The notes beneath the pieces were generated by a model. It had not been told where the DNA came from, made no database searches, and saw nothing but the letters and a program-made list of their open reading frames with translations. A stretch of DNA of 11,631 nucleotides from Veillonella sp. (GTDB lineage: Bacteria > Bacillota > Negativicutes > Veillonellales > Veillonellaceae), in NCBI GenBank assembly GCA_019419725.1, contig DXZL01000039.1:1-11631 (forward strand), in the 5' to 3' direction. A program made the translations under genes and the position numbers. Positions 1 through 6,154 of this stretch are shown here, piece after piece; within the stretch, counting starts at the first letter, position 1; each line of letters starts with the position of its first letter.

Positions 1-211
1 TCATACTTGTGCCTACCAAGTGTGAATGGACGTCAAACCGTAGGCTGGCTTAATTCAGTTGTTCATATGAATTAGGCGAGACAATATGAACTGGGGTTGT
101 GTAGCTTGTCTGTGAGCGGTAGCAACCTGAGATCTAAATCATAGACTGTGCTCGGAGAAGTCTATATGGCAACACTTTTGGACAGGGGTTCGACTCCCCT
201 CATCTCCACCA
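1..211 (+). ncRNA. ssrA: transfer-messenger RNA (tmRNA), 3' part, 5' end outside window
   Basis: This is the 3' portion of tmRNA, the tRNA/mRNA hybrid that with SmpB rescues stalled ribosomes and tags the nascent peptide for proteolysis. The tRNA-like end is clear: T-stem AGGGG (184-188) pairs with CCCCT (196-200) around the T-loop TTCGACT (189-195), followed by the acceptor 3' strand CATCTCC (201-207), discriminator A208 and an encoded CCA (209-211). Upstream pairings fit the pseudoknot domain: GCCTAC (11-16) with GTAGGC (40-45), GTTCATAT (61-68) with ATATGAAC (84-91), and ATAGACT (141-147) with AGTCTAT (159-165). The tag reading frame and 5' acceptor strand (predicted GGAGATG or a wobble variant) lie left of the window, so the tag peptide cannot be read. 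The visible 211 nt leave about 150 nt missing compared with the usual length near 350-360 nt. The T-arm plus CCA and the stems make the identification firm. Confidence 0.93.
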
Positions 212-228
212 ATATTAAAGCTAAAGCT

Positions 229-290
229 AAAGCTAGAAGATATGTAAATACTGGATAAAATCAGTAGTTACTTAATCTTATAGCTTTTTT
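229..290 (+). terminator. intrinsic terminator of ssrA
   Basis: A long imperfect hairpin begins 17 nt after the tmRNA CCA. The 5' arm (about 229-252, starting AAAGCTAGAAGAT) pairs with the 3' arm (about 262-287, ending ATCTTATAGCTTT) with a few mismatches and bulges, around a loop of about 9 nt. It ends in six T residues (285-290). The stem is AT-rich, so its strength is uncertain, but its position directly behind ssrA and the T-run fit a Rho-independent terminator. It is preceded by a short GCTAAA-type triplication (220-234). Confidence 0.6.
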
Positions 291-379
291 AGTATTCGTA
301 TATGATTGCGTAAATACGCATTTGTTCGCTAGAAATTTCACTTTTTTTTCCCCTTGATTTCCCCATAGAACACTACACA

Positions 380-424
380 ATAAATTATGAAAAAAGTATT
401 CTCCATAAATTATGAAAAAGTGTT
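380..424. repeat. pair of 25-bp-spaced direct repeats
   Basis: ATAAATTATGAAAAA occurs at 380-394 and again at 405-419. Each copy is followed by a similar tail (AGTATT and GTGTT). The second copy forms the odd palindrome CATAA-A-TTATG (404-414). The period is 25 bp. The pair is flanked by an inverted GAACACT (368-374) / AGTGTTC (419-425). Such spacing can reflect tandem binding sites for a DNA-binding protein, but short AT-rich matches also arise by chance. Confidence 0.4.
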
Positions 425-464
425 CACAAAAAAATATAAAAGTCAATGGTTTTTATCTTTTTTG

Positions 465-474
465 TTGTATACAA
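465..474. promoter_or_regulatory. palindrome TTGTATACAA, possible operator
   Basis: This is a perfect 10-bp palindrome located 61 bp upstream of the -35 element of the efflux operon promoter. The pattern resembles half-sites joined at TATA that many GntR-family repressors recognise (established for the family). Its use here is inference, because no GntR gene lies in the window and the site is far from the promoter. Confidence 0.3.
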
Positions 475-535
475 TGAATAGTAATTTAATTAGGTTTTAT
501 CTGTGTTTTACGTAGGTGGAGAGGGGGCTGAAAAA

Positions 536-564
536 TTGACTTTATCTATAGAATCCTGTAAAAT
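536..564 (+). promoter_or_regulatory. sigma-A-type promoter of the efflux operon
   Basis: A -35 box TTGACT (536-541) is separated by exactly 17 nt from a -10 box TAAAAT (559-564); each matches the consensus at five of six positions. Transcription would start near 571, giving a 5' leader of about 58 nt that ends in AAAGGAG (614-620), 8 nt before the ATG at 629. This is the best promoter match upstream of the adaptor gene and should drive both pump genes. Confidence 0.7.
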
Positions 565-628
565 ATATAAAGATAATTATGCAATTATGAGACATAAATG
601 ATTAGTTTCGTGTAAAGGAGTACATATA

Positions 629-1756
629 ATGAAGTTCCGTTATTCCCGTATGTTAGCGGCTCTCGTTGTATCAGCTGTAATGGTTGCTGGTTGTGGCAGC
701 AATCAACAGCAAGCAGGCGATGTGAGTGTCAATGCATACAAAATTACTGCCAGTGATGCACAGGTAAATCAAACCTATGCTGGTACAGTAGTTGCAGAAA
801 ACTCTGTAGCTGTACATGCTCGTGTGACAGGTTACGTAGTTGAAAAATATGTTAAAGGCGGGGAACAAGTTGTAGCTGGTCAACCATTATATCGTATTGA
901 TTCTCGCCAATACGAAGCTAGTCTTGCTAATGCAGAAGCGCAAGCGGCTCAGGCTAATGCGACTTATAAAAATGCTGAAGTGGATCTTAACCGTTATGAA
1001 ACATTAGCTCAACAAGATGCTATTGCGCAACAACGCGTAGATACACAACGCAGTACTGCGGAACAAGCTAAGGCAGCTTATGAGGCTTATGAAGCATCCG
1101 TAAAAATTGCTCAAGATAACTTGGGTGACACAATGGTATATGCTCCATATTCTGGTACATTACGTATGGATGATATCGACGTGGGGACATTTGTTCAAGC
1201 TGGTTCCACTACTTTGGTTACGATTGACTCCATTGATCCAATCTTTGTTGAATTTAGCATGACAGAACAAGAATATCTTGACTTCATGAAAAATCCGACT
1301 GGCGATGACTCTAGCGGTCCAAATATTCAATTAAAACTTGCTGATGGTGACACTTATAATCAACCAGGTTCTATTGTTCAAGCTGCAAAAAGCCTCGACC
1401 AGTCTACAGGTAAGCTCGTGTTAAAAGCGTCCTTCCCAAATCCTGATCATTTGTTATTGCCAAATATGTTTGCCACAGTAATCTCACCTGGTCAAAAACT
1501 TAAAAATGCTATTCTTGTTCCTAGTCGTGCCATTCTTCAAATCATGGATAAAAACTTTATCTTTGTTGTAAATGCTGATGGTGTAGTAGAACAAAAAAGT
1601 GTTGAAGTTGGCGGTACAAGTGGTAGCGATACAATTATTAAAGCCGGTTTAGCGCCTGGAGATACAATCATCGTTGATGGCTTAACTAAGGTTAAAAATG
1701 GTGCGAAGGTTAATGCTAAATTGCTTTCAAAAGAACAATTAAAAGCTACAAAATAG
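629..1756 (+). CDS. RND efflux periplasmic adaptor (membrane-fusion lipoprotein, AcrA/MexA-like)
   Basis: The 375-residue product is the adaptor subunit of a tripartite RND efflux pump, bridging the inner-membrane transporter and an outer-membrane channel. It begins with a lipoprotein signal: a hydrophobic segment (8-20) ending in VAGC, so Cys22 would be lipidated after cleavage by signal peptidase II. The fold order is typical of AcrA: first lipoyl half (about 62-91, with VTGYVVEKYVKGGEQV), alpha-helical hairpin (about 92-163, rich in Ala, Gln and Glu with coiled-coil character), second lipoyl half (about 169-192, YAPYSGTLRMDD), beta-barrel (about 200-285) and membrane-proximal domain (about 286-375). 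The length matches the family (roughly 370-400). AAAGGAG lies 8 nt before the ATG, which supports this start. The transporter gene follows after 14 nt, clearly the same operon. Substrates cannot be deduced. Family assignment is certain; orthology to a particular acrA or mexA is not claimed. Confidence 0.95.
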   Translation: MKFRYSRMLAALVVSAVMVAGCGSNQQQAGDVSVNAYKITASDAQVNQTYAGTVVAENSVAVHARVTGYVVEKYVKGGEQVVAGQPLYRIDSRQYEASLANAEAQAAQANATYKNAEVDLNRYETLAQQDAIAQQRVDTQRSTAEQAKAAYEAYEASVKIAQDNLGDTMVYAPYSGTLRMDDIDVGTFVQAGSTTLVTIDSIDPIFVEFSMTEQEYLDFMKNPTGDDSSGPNIQLKLADGDTYNQPGSIVQAAKSLDQSTGKLVLKASFPNPDHLLLPNMFATVISPGQKLKNAILVPSRAILQIMDKNFIFVVNADGVVEQKSVEVGGTSGSDTIIKAGLAPGDTIIVDGLTKVKNGAKVNAKLLSKEQLKATK

Positions 1757-1770
1757 AAGGGGGCTAGATC

Positions 1771-4700
1771 GTGTCGAAATTCTTTATTAATCGACCTATC
1801 TTTGCCATTGTAATAGCCATTGTTATTACCTTGGTAGGTCTCATTTCTATGATGAACCTTCCGGTAGCTCGATATCCACAAATTTCTCCACCTACAGTGC
1901 GTGTAAACACTGCCTATACTGGTGCAACGGCTCAAGTAGTAAATGATACAGTAGCCAGTGTTATTGAAACACAAATCGTAGGCGTACAAGATATGGACTA
2001 TATGACATCTAGTAGCTCCAGTAATGGTAGTTATTCCTTGACTGTTCAGTTCAATCAAGGTACAGATGCTGATATGGATACTGTTAATACTCAAAACCGT
2101 GTTCAAGCAGCTCTTGCACAATTGCCTGCAGAAGTACAAGCTGTTGGTGTTACAACTACTAAATCCTCTGGTGATATGGCTATGGTGTTCTCCTTGAGTT
2201 CGCCAAATGGTACGTATGATTCTACATTCTTAAAGAACTATGGTACCAACTATATGATGGATGCCATTAAATCTATTAAGGGTGTAGGTTCTGTACAAGA
2301 GTTTGGCTCTGACTATGCTATGCGCATTTGGTTAAATCCAGCGAAGATGCAAAATCTTGGTGTTACCATTTCTGAAGTAACAGCAGCTATTAAAGGGCAA
2401 AACTTACAGGCTGCAGCAGGTACAGTTGGTCAAAATCCTACTAATGGGGAACAAGCATTCCAATATCCTATTAAAGTTGATGGACGTCTCGTGACACCTG
2501 AACAATTTGGTAATATTGCTATTAAAAGTTCTAATGGTAAAGTATTGCATCTTAAAGATGTTGCTCGCATTCAAATTGGTGCTAAAGGATATGACTTTAT
2601 TGCTAAGTCCGCTCATAAAGAGGTAGCAGGTTTCGCTATTTCCTTACAAAATGATGCGAATGCATTAGAAACAGTTGCAAATGTTAAGAAGGTACTAGAT
2701 GAACAATCTAAATCTTTCCCACCAGATATGCAATATAACGTGGTTGTAGATAATACTAAATTCGTAAGTGCATCTATCAATGAGGTAGAACATACTTTTG
2801 TAGAAGCATTACTATTGGTTTTAATAGTAGTATATGTATTCTTACAATCTTGGCGCTCCACAATCATTCCTATGATTGCCGTACCAGTATCTTTGCTCGG
2901 TACCTTTGGTGCCTTCGTATTACTTAATTTCTCCATCAATACGTTGACATTATTCGCCATGGTATTGGCCATCGGCCTCGTTGTTGACGATGCTATCGTA
3001 GTAGTAGAAGCGGTAGAGTATGAATTAAAATATAATGGCTTATCTCCTAAAGAGGCAGCTATTAAAGCGATGGAAAATGTACAAGGTCCTGTAATTGGTA
3101 TTGCTTTCGTATTGGTTGCTGTATTCGTACCAGTTGCCTTCATGGGTGGTATGACAGGTATCTTATATAAACAATTTGCATTAACAATTGCTGTGTCAGT
3201 TGTTATCTCTGCAATTATCGCCCTTGTGTTAACACCAGCACTATGTGCTACGATGTTAAAACCGCATACGCCTAAAGAGCGTGAAGATTGGGTGCATCGT
3301 CAGTTAAATAAATTCAATGCAGGCTTAGAACGTTTCAGCAATTGGTATGGTATCCAATTGGCTCGTTTAAGCCATCGTTTGAGCTTAACCGTTATTGCAT
3401 TGTTAATCTTTGCTGGTGGGACAGGCTTAGTATTCCACTTCTTGCCAACATCTTTCGTACCAGCAGAGGATAGCGGTTATTATATGATTGCCGTTAATGA
3501 ACCACCAGGTGCTACATCTGAGCGCACTATGGCAACACTTGAAAAAATTGCATCTTTCTTGGAAGGCAAAAATGATCCTGAAAAACCTAAGGATGAACAA
3601 TTGTTCCAAGAAGTCTTTACAGTAGCTGGCTTTGACCTCTTAGGGGGCGGTCAAAAGTCTAGTGCTGGTGTAATCTTTGCTACAATGTCTGATTGGAAGT
3701 ATCGTACTACACAAGCAACATCTATTAATGCAATGGTTGGCCAGACCTTTGGCTTTGCTGCTCAAGGCGTACCAGAAGCAACTGTAGTTGCTTTGAATCC
3801 ACCATCTATTCCAGGTTTAGGTAATACAGGTGGTTTCAGCATGTACCTTATTAACAAAGCTGGTGACAGACCACAAGTTATGGCAGAACGTGCTAATGAA
3901 TTCTTAGCAGAAGCTCGTAAGAGTCCAGCAATTCAATCTATTTACACTACCTTTGATACATCTACACCATCCTTACAATTTGATGTGAATCGTGAAAAAG
4001 CGGCTCAAGATGGTGTGGCATTAGCTGATATCTTTACTACATTGCAAGGTTTCTATGGTAGTATTCAAGTCAATGACTTCACTACATATGGTAAAAACTA
4101 TAAAGTAGTAGTTCAAGCTGAAGACGCTTACCGTCAAAATGCGGAACAGCTTAATATGCTAGCTGTTCGTAATAGCAAGGGCCTTATGGTTCCAGTATCT
4201 AACTATATTACGAAGGAACAAACTGGTACACCATCTAGTATTACTCGTTTTGATAATGCAATGGCTGTACAAATCGGTGGTTCTCAAGCGAATGGTTATT
4301 CCTCTGGTGATGCTATTAATGCATTGAAAGAGGCGGCAGCTAAAACTTTACCAGCCGGTTATACATATGACTGGGCAGGTCAATCTCGTGAAGAGTTGAA
4401 AGCTGGTTCTCAAACCATCATGATTCTTGGTTTAGGTCTAGTATTTGTATTCTTAATCTTGGCTGCCTTGTATGAGTCTTGGAAGGTTCCATTTGCCGTA
4501 TTGTTCTCTGTACCATCTGGTATGATTGGTGCTTCTTTAGTTCCATTCTTGTTGAACTTTACAGGTAGATATTCGTTAGCTAATGATATTTACATGCAAA
4601 TCGGTCTCTTAACACTTGTTGGTTTGGCCGCAAAAAATGCGATTTTGATCATTGAGTATGCTAAGATTCGTGTTGACGAACGTGGCATGAACGTTGTTGA

Positions 4701-4953
4701 TGCTGCGATCGAAGCTGCAAAAATTCGTTTACGTCCAATCTTGATGACATCCTTTGCGTTCATCCTTGGTGTATTGCCATTGGCAGTATCTACTGGTGCT
4801 GGTTCTGGTGCTCGTACATCCATGGGTATTACTGTAGTAGCAGGGATGACAACAGCAACATTGTTTGGTATCTTTATCATTCCAATGCTGTTCATCATCA
4901 TTGAAACACTTGGACCTGGTTTGTTTACAAACCGCAAAAAAAATCACGACTAA
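1771..4953 (+). CDS. RND multidrug efflux transporter, HAE1 family (AcrB-like inner-membrane pump)
   Basis: The 1060-residue product is the proton-driven inner-membrane pump that would export hydrophobic or amphiphilic compounds through the adaptor encoded just upstream. It has the duplicated RND layout: TM1 (about 10-28), first periplasmic loop (29-340), TM2-TM6 (about 341-492), TM7 (about 538-557), second periplasmic loop (558-878) and TM8-TM12 (about 880-1042). The proton-relay residues are all present: Asp406-Asp407 in TM4 (GLVVDDAIVVVE) and Lys955 in TM10 (GLAAKNAILIIE), matching AcrB Asp407/408 and Lys940. The N-terminus FFINRPIFA is characteristic of HAE1 pumps, and the length is near the usual 1030-1060. 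Translation starts at GTG 1771, supported by AAGGGGG (1757-1763) 7 nt upstream. No outer-membrane factor gene follows; a strong terminator comes 31 nt after the stop, so the channel must be encoded elsewhere. Confidence 0.97.
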   Translation: MSKFFINRPIFAIVIAIVITLVGLISMMNLPVARYPQISPPTVRVNTAYTGATAQVVNDTVASVIETQIVGVQDMDYMTSSSSSNGSYSLTVQFNQGTDADMDTVNTQNRVQAALAQLPAEVQAVGVTTTKSSGDMAMVFSLSSPNGTYDSTFLKNYGTNYMMDAIKSIKGVGSVQEFGSDYAMRIWLNPAKMQNLGVTISEVTAAIKGQNLQAAAGTVGQNPTNGEQAFQYPIKVDGRLVTPEQFGNIAIKSSNGKVLHLKDVARIQIGAKGYDFIAKSAHKEVAGFAISLQNDANALETVANVKKVLDEQSKSFPPDMQYNVVVDNTKFVSASINEVEHTFVEALLLVLIVVYVFLQSWRSTIIPMIAVPVSLLGTFGAFVLLNFSINTLTLFAMVLAIGLVVDDAIVVVEAVEYELKYNGLSPKEAAIKAMENVQGPVIGIAFVLVAVFVPVAFMGGMTGILYKQFALTIAVSVVISAIIALVLTPALCATMLKPHTPKEREDWVHRQLNKFNAGLERFSNWYGIQLARLSHRLSLTVIALLIFAGGTGLVFHFLPTSFVPAEDSGYYMIAVNEPPGATSERTMATLEKIASFLEGKNDPEKPKDEQLFQEVFTVAGFDLLGGGQKSSAGVIFATMSDWKYRTTQATSINAMVGQTFGFAAQGVPEATVVALNPPSIPGLGNTGGFSMYLINKAGDRPQVMAERANEFLAEARKSPAIQSIYTTFDTSTPSLQFDVNREKAAQDGVALADIFTTLQGFYGSIQVNDFTTYGKNYKVVVQAEDAYRQNAEQLNMLAVRNSKGLMVPVSNYITKEQTGTPSSITRFDNAMAVQIGGSQANGYSSGDAINALKEAAAKTLPAGYTYDWAGQSREELKAGSQTIMILGLGLVFVFLILAALYESWKVPFAVLFSVPSGMIGASLVPFLLNFTGRYSLANDIYMQIGLLTLVGLAAKNAILIIEYAKIRVDERGMNVVDAAIEAAKIRLRPILMTSFAFILGVLPLAVSTGAGSGARTSMGITVVAGMTTATLFGIFIIPMLFIIIETLGPGLFTNRKKNHD

Positions 4954-4984
4954 TCATTTACATTAGATAATTTTGTAGAATGGC

Positions 4985-5021
4985 AAAAACACGTCACTAC
5001 TTAGTGGTGGCGTGTTTTTTT
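4985..5021 (+). terminator. intrinsic terminator of the efflux operon
   Basis: A 16-bp stem (4985-5000 pairing with 5004-5019, including two G-T wobbles) closes on the loop TTA (5001-5003). The 3' side ends in CGTG followed by seven T residues. It sits 31 nt after the stop codon of the transporter gene. This is a strong Rho-independent terminator, and the A-run on the 5' side could let it work in both directions. Confidence 0.9.
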
Positions 5022-5031
5022 ATATAATTTA

Positions 5032-5040
5032 TGATATAAT
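5032..5040 (+). promoter_or_regulatory. extended -10 promoter of ppaC
   Basis: TGATATAAT gives a perfect -10 hexamer (TATAAT, 5035-5040) with the extended TGn element directly before it. The -35 position falls inside the preceding terminator and has no good match, which extended -10 promoters tolerate. Transcription would start near 5047, leaving a leader of about 62 nt that contains a small hairpin. The alternative TTGACG at 5060 lacks a usable -10 far enough from the ribosome binding site. Confidence 0.55.
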
Positions 5041-5058
5041 AATATAGTTAAAAATCGG

Positions 5059-5074
5059 ATTGACGTAAGTCGAT
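5059..5074 (+). other. small hairpin with GNRA-type loop in the ppaC leader
   Basis: ATTGAC (5059-5064) pairs with GTCGAT (5069-5074), with one G-T wobble, around the tetraloop GTAA, which fits the GNRA class in RNA. It lies between the likely transcription start (about 5047) and the ribosome binding site AAGAGG (5097-5102). It may stabilise the mRNA or affect translation. Nothing in the sequence identifies it as a known riboswitch. Confidence 0.4.
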
Positions 5075-5108
5075 ATTAAGTATGAAATTTATATAAAAGA
5101 GGTATATT

Positions 5109-6050
5109 ATGAGTGATGTAAAAACATATGTAGCAGGTCATAAAAGTCCTGATACAGATTCTATTTGTTCTGCTATTTCTTTTGCTAATTTATTAACACA
5201 AATGGGAACACCAGCAACTCCAGTATGTGCAGGTGAAGCAAACAAAGAAACAACATATATTTTGAACCATTTTGGTTTTGAACATCCACAAATCGTTAAG
5301 AACTGGGAAGAGTTTGCTCCAGAAGGTGGCAACTTATACCTAACTGACCACAACGAATCTAAACAAATCATTGATGGTTACAAATCCATGAATATGTGTG
5401 GCGTTGTGGATCATCACCGCATCGGTGACTTTGAAACTGATGGTCCTGTATTTATGCGCTTAGAACCAGTAGGTTGCTCCAATACAATCATTACTAAATT
5501 GTACATTGAAAACAATCAAGCAATCCCTAAAGCTATTGCAGGTTTGATGTTGTCCGCTATCATTTCTGATACTGTTTTATTCCGTTCTCCAACATGTACT
5601 GAAACAGATAAAGAAATGGCTCATAAATTGGCCGAAATCGCTGGTGTAGATATCGAGTCCTATGGCCTTGATATGTTAAAAGCTGGTGCAGATATTTCTG
5701 ATTTGACTAATGACGATATCGTTCGTACAGATATGAAAGAATTCTCCGAAGCAGGTAAAACAATTTCTATCGGTCAAATTTCCGTTATGGATACAACTGA
5801 TGTATTGGCTAAACAAGCTGAACTTGTAGCTGCATTAGAGGCTCTTCGGAGCGCTAATAACTATGATGCATCTTACATCATGGTTACAAATATTCTTGAT
5901 GAAAGCACTACATTGTTATTCAGTGGTGATGTGGAAGCAGTAGTAACAAAAGCATTTGAAAAAGAAGTTAAAGACAATGGCGTATTCTTGCCAAATACTA
6001 TGTCTCGTAAAAAACAAATCGTACCACCAATTCTTGGTGCTATGAAATAG
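5109..6050 (+). CDS. ppaC: manganese-dependent inorganic pyrophosphatase (family II, DHH)
   Basis: The 313-residue cytoplasmic enzyme hydrolyses pyrophosphate to two phosphates, pulling biosynthetic reactions such as nucleotide polymerisation and aminoacylation forward. Family II hallmarks are present: GHKSPDTDS with metal ligands His11, Asp15 and Asp17; TDHNE with Asp80; the DHH motif at 101-103 (DHHRIGDFE); Asp154 in ISDT; and the C-terminal substrate-binding motif SRKKQ (299-303), which lies in the DHHA2 domain. The length matches the compact Bacillus/Streptococcus type (about 310). There are no inserted CBS or DRTGG domains, so the nucleotide regulation seen in CBS-pyrophosphatases is not expected. 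AAGAGG lies 6 nt before the ATG. It is flanked by its own promoter and a terminator, so it is probably a single-gene unit. The assignment is very secure. Confidence 0.97.
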   Translation: MSDVKTYVAGHKSPDTDSICSAISFANLLTQMGTPATPVCAGEANKETTYILNHFGFEHPQIVKNWEEFAPEGGNLYLTDHNESKQIIDGYKSMNMCGVVDHHRIGDFETDGPVFMRLEPVGCSNTIITKLYIENNQAIPKAIAGLMLSAIISDTVLFRSPTCTETDKEMAHKLAEIAGVDIESYGLDMLKAGADISDLTNDDIVRTDMKEFSEAGKTISIGQISVMDTTDVLAKQAELVAALEALRSANNYDASYIMVTNILDESTTLLFSGDVEAVVTKAFEKEVKDNGVFLPNTMSRKKQIVPPILGAMK

Positions 6051-6070
6051 TATAGTAGTATACAAAGGGA

Positions 6071-6103
6071 AAAGAACGTTGCTTGCAACGTTCTTCTTCT
6101 CTA
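6071..6103 (+). terminator. hairpin terminator after ppaC
   Basis: AAGAACGTTGC (6072-6082) is perfectly repeated in inverse as GCAACGTTCTT (6085-6095), separated by TT; in RNA the loop would be about 4 nt. It is followed by a pyrimidine-rich but interrupted tract (TTCTTCTTCTCT), so termination may be incomplete and some ppaC transcripts could read into pcrA. It lies 21 nt after the ppaC stop. Confidence 0.7.
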
Positions 6104-6154
6104 TTTATATGATTATCAAATTATAGTATATGTAAGGGCGATAGGGGTGTTCCG

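Larger units (their letters stand above)
212..628. other. gene-free intergenic region between ssrA and the efflux operon
   Basis: No convincing coding sequence lies on either strand here. The region contains: the ssrA terminator (229-290); a perfect inverted repeat TGCGTA-AA-TACGCA (307-320); two direct copies of ATAAATTATGAAAAA starting at 380 and 405; the palindrome TTGTATACAA (465-474); a G-rich patch (515-529) that stands out in AT-rich surroundings; and the promoter and ribosome binding site of the downstream adaptor gene. The palindromes are plausible operator sites, but no regulator gene is adjacent to connect them to. A 61-codon minus-strand frame (261-446) starts with TTG, lacks a ribosome binding site and is not considered a gene. 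Confidence 0.7.

Noticed and set aside
261..446. 61-codon open frame on the minus strand between ssrA and the adaptor gene
   Set aside because: It begins with TTG, has no ribosome binding site, runs across the ssrA terminator and repeat-containing DNA, and its Phe/Tyr/Ile-rich product looks like translated AT-rich noncoding sequence.
515..529. GGTGGAGA followed by G-run, resembling the reverse complement of the tmRNA 3' end, as an inverted attachment-site remnant
   Set aside because: Only eight contiguous bases match and no integrase or island gene lies between; chance or an unrelated G-rich patch is more likely.
536..601. Possible leader peptide of 21 codons (TTG start after the G-rich patch at 515-529) upstream of the adaptor gene
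   Set aside because: The TTG is part of the -35 box of the best promoter, so the frame would not be in the main transcript, and the composition is not coding-like.
1537..2139. 200-codon minus-strand frame across the adaptor/transporter junction, and other long antisense frames inside the pump, helicase and ligase genes
   Set aside because: They lie antisense or out of frame within strongly supported genes, span a real gene boundary, and show no family motifs or ribosome binding sites; they are shadow frames.
5060..5088. TTGACG with TGAAAT at 17-nt spacing as the ppaC promoter
   Set aside because: The transcript would start almost at the ribosome binding site, and TTGACG lies inside the leader hairpin; the extended -10 at 5032-5040 fits better.
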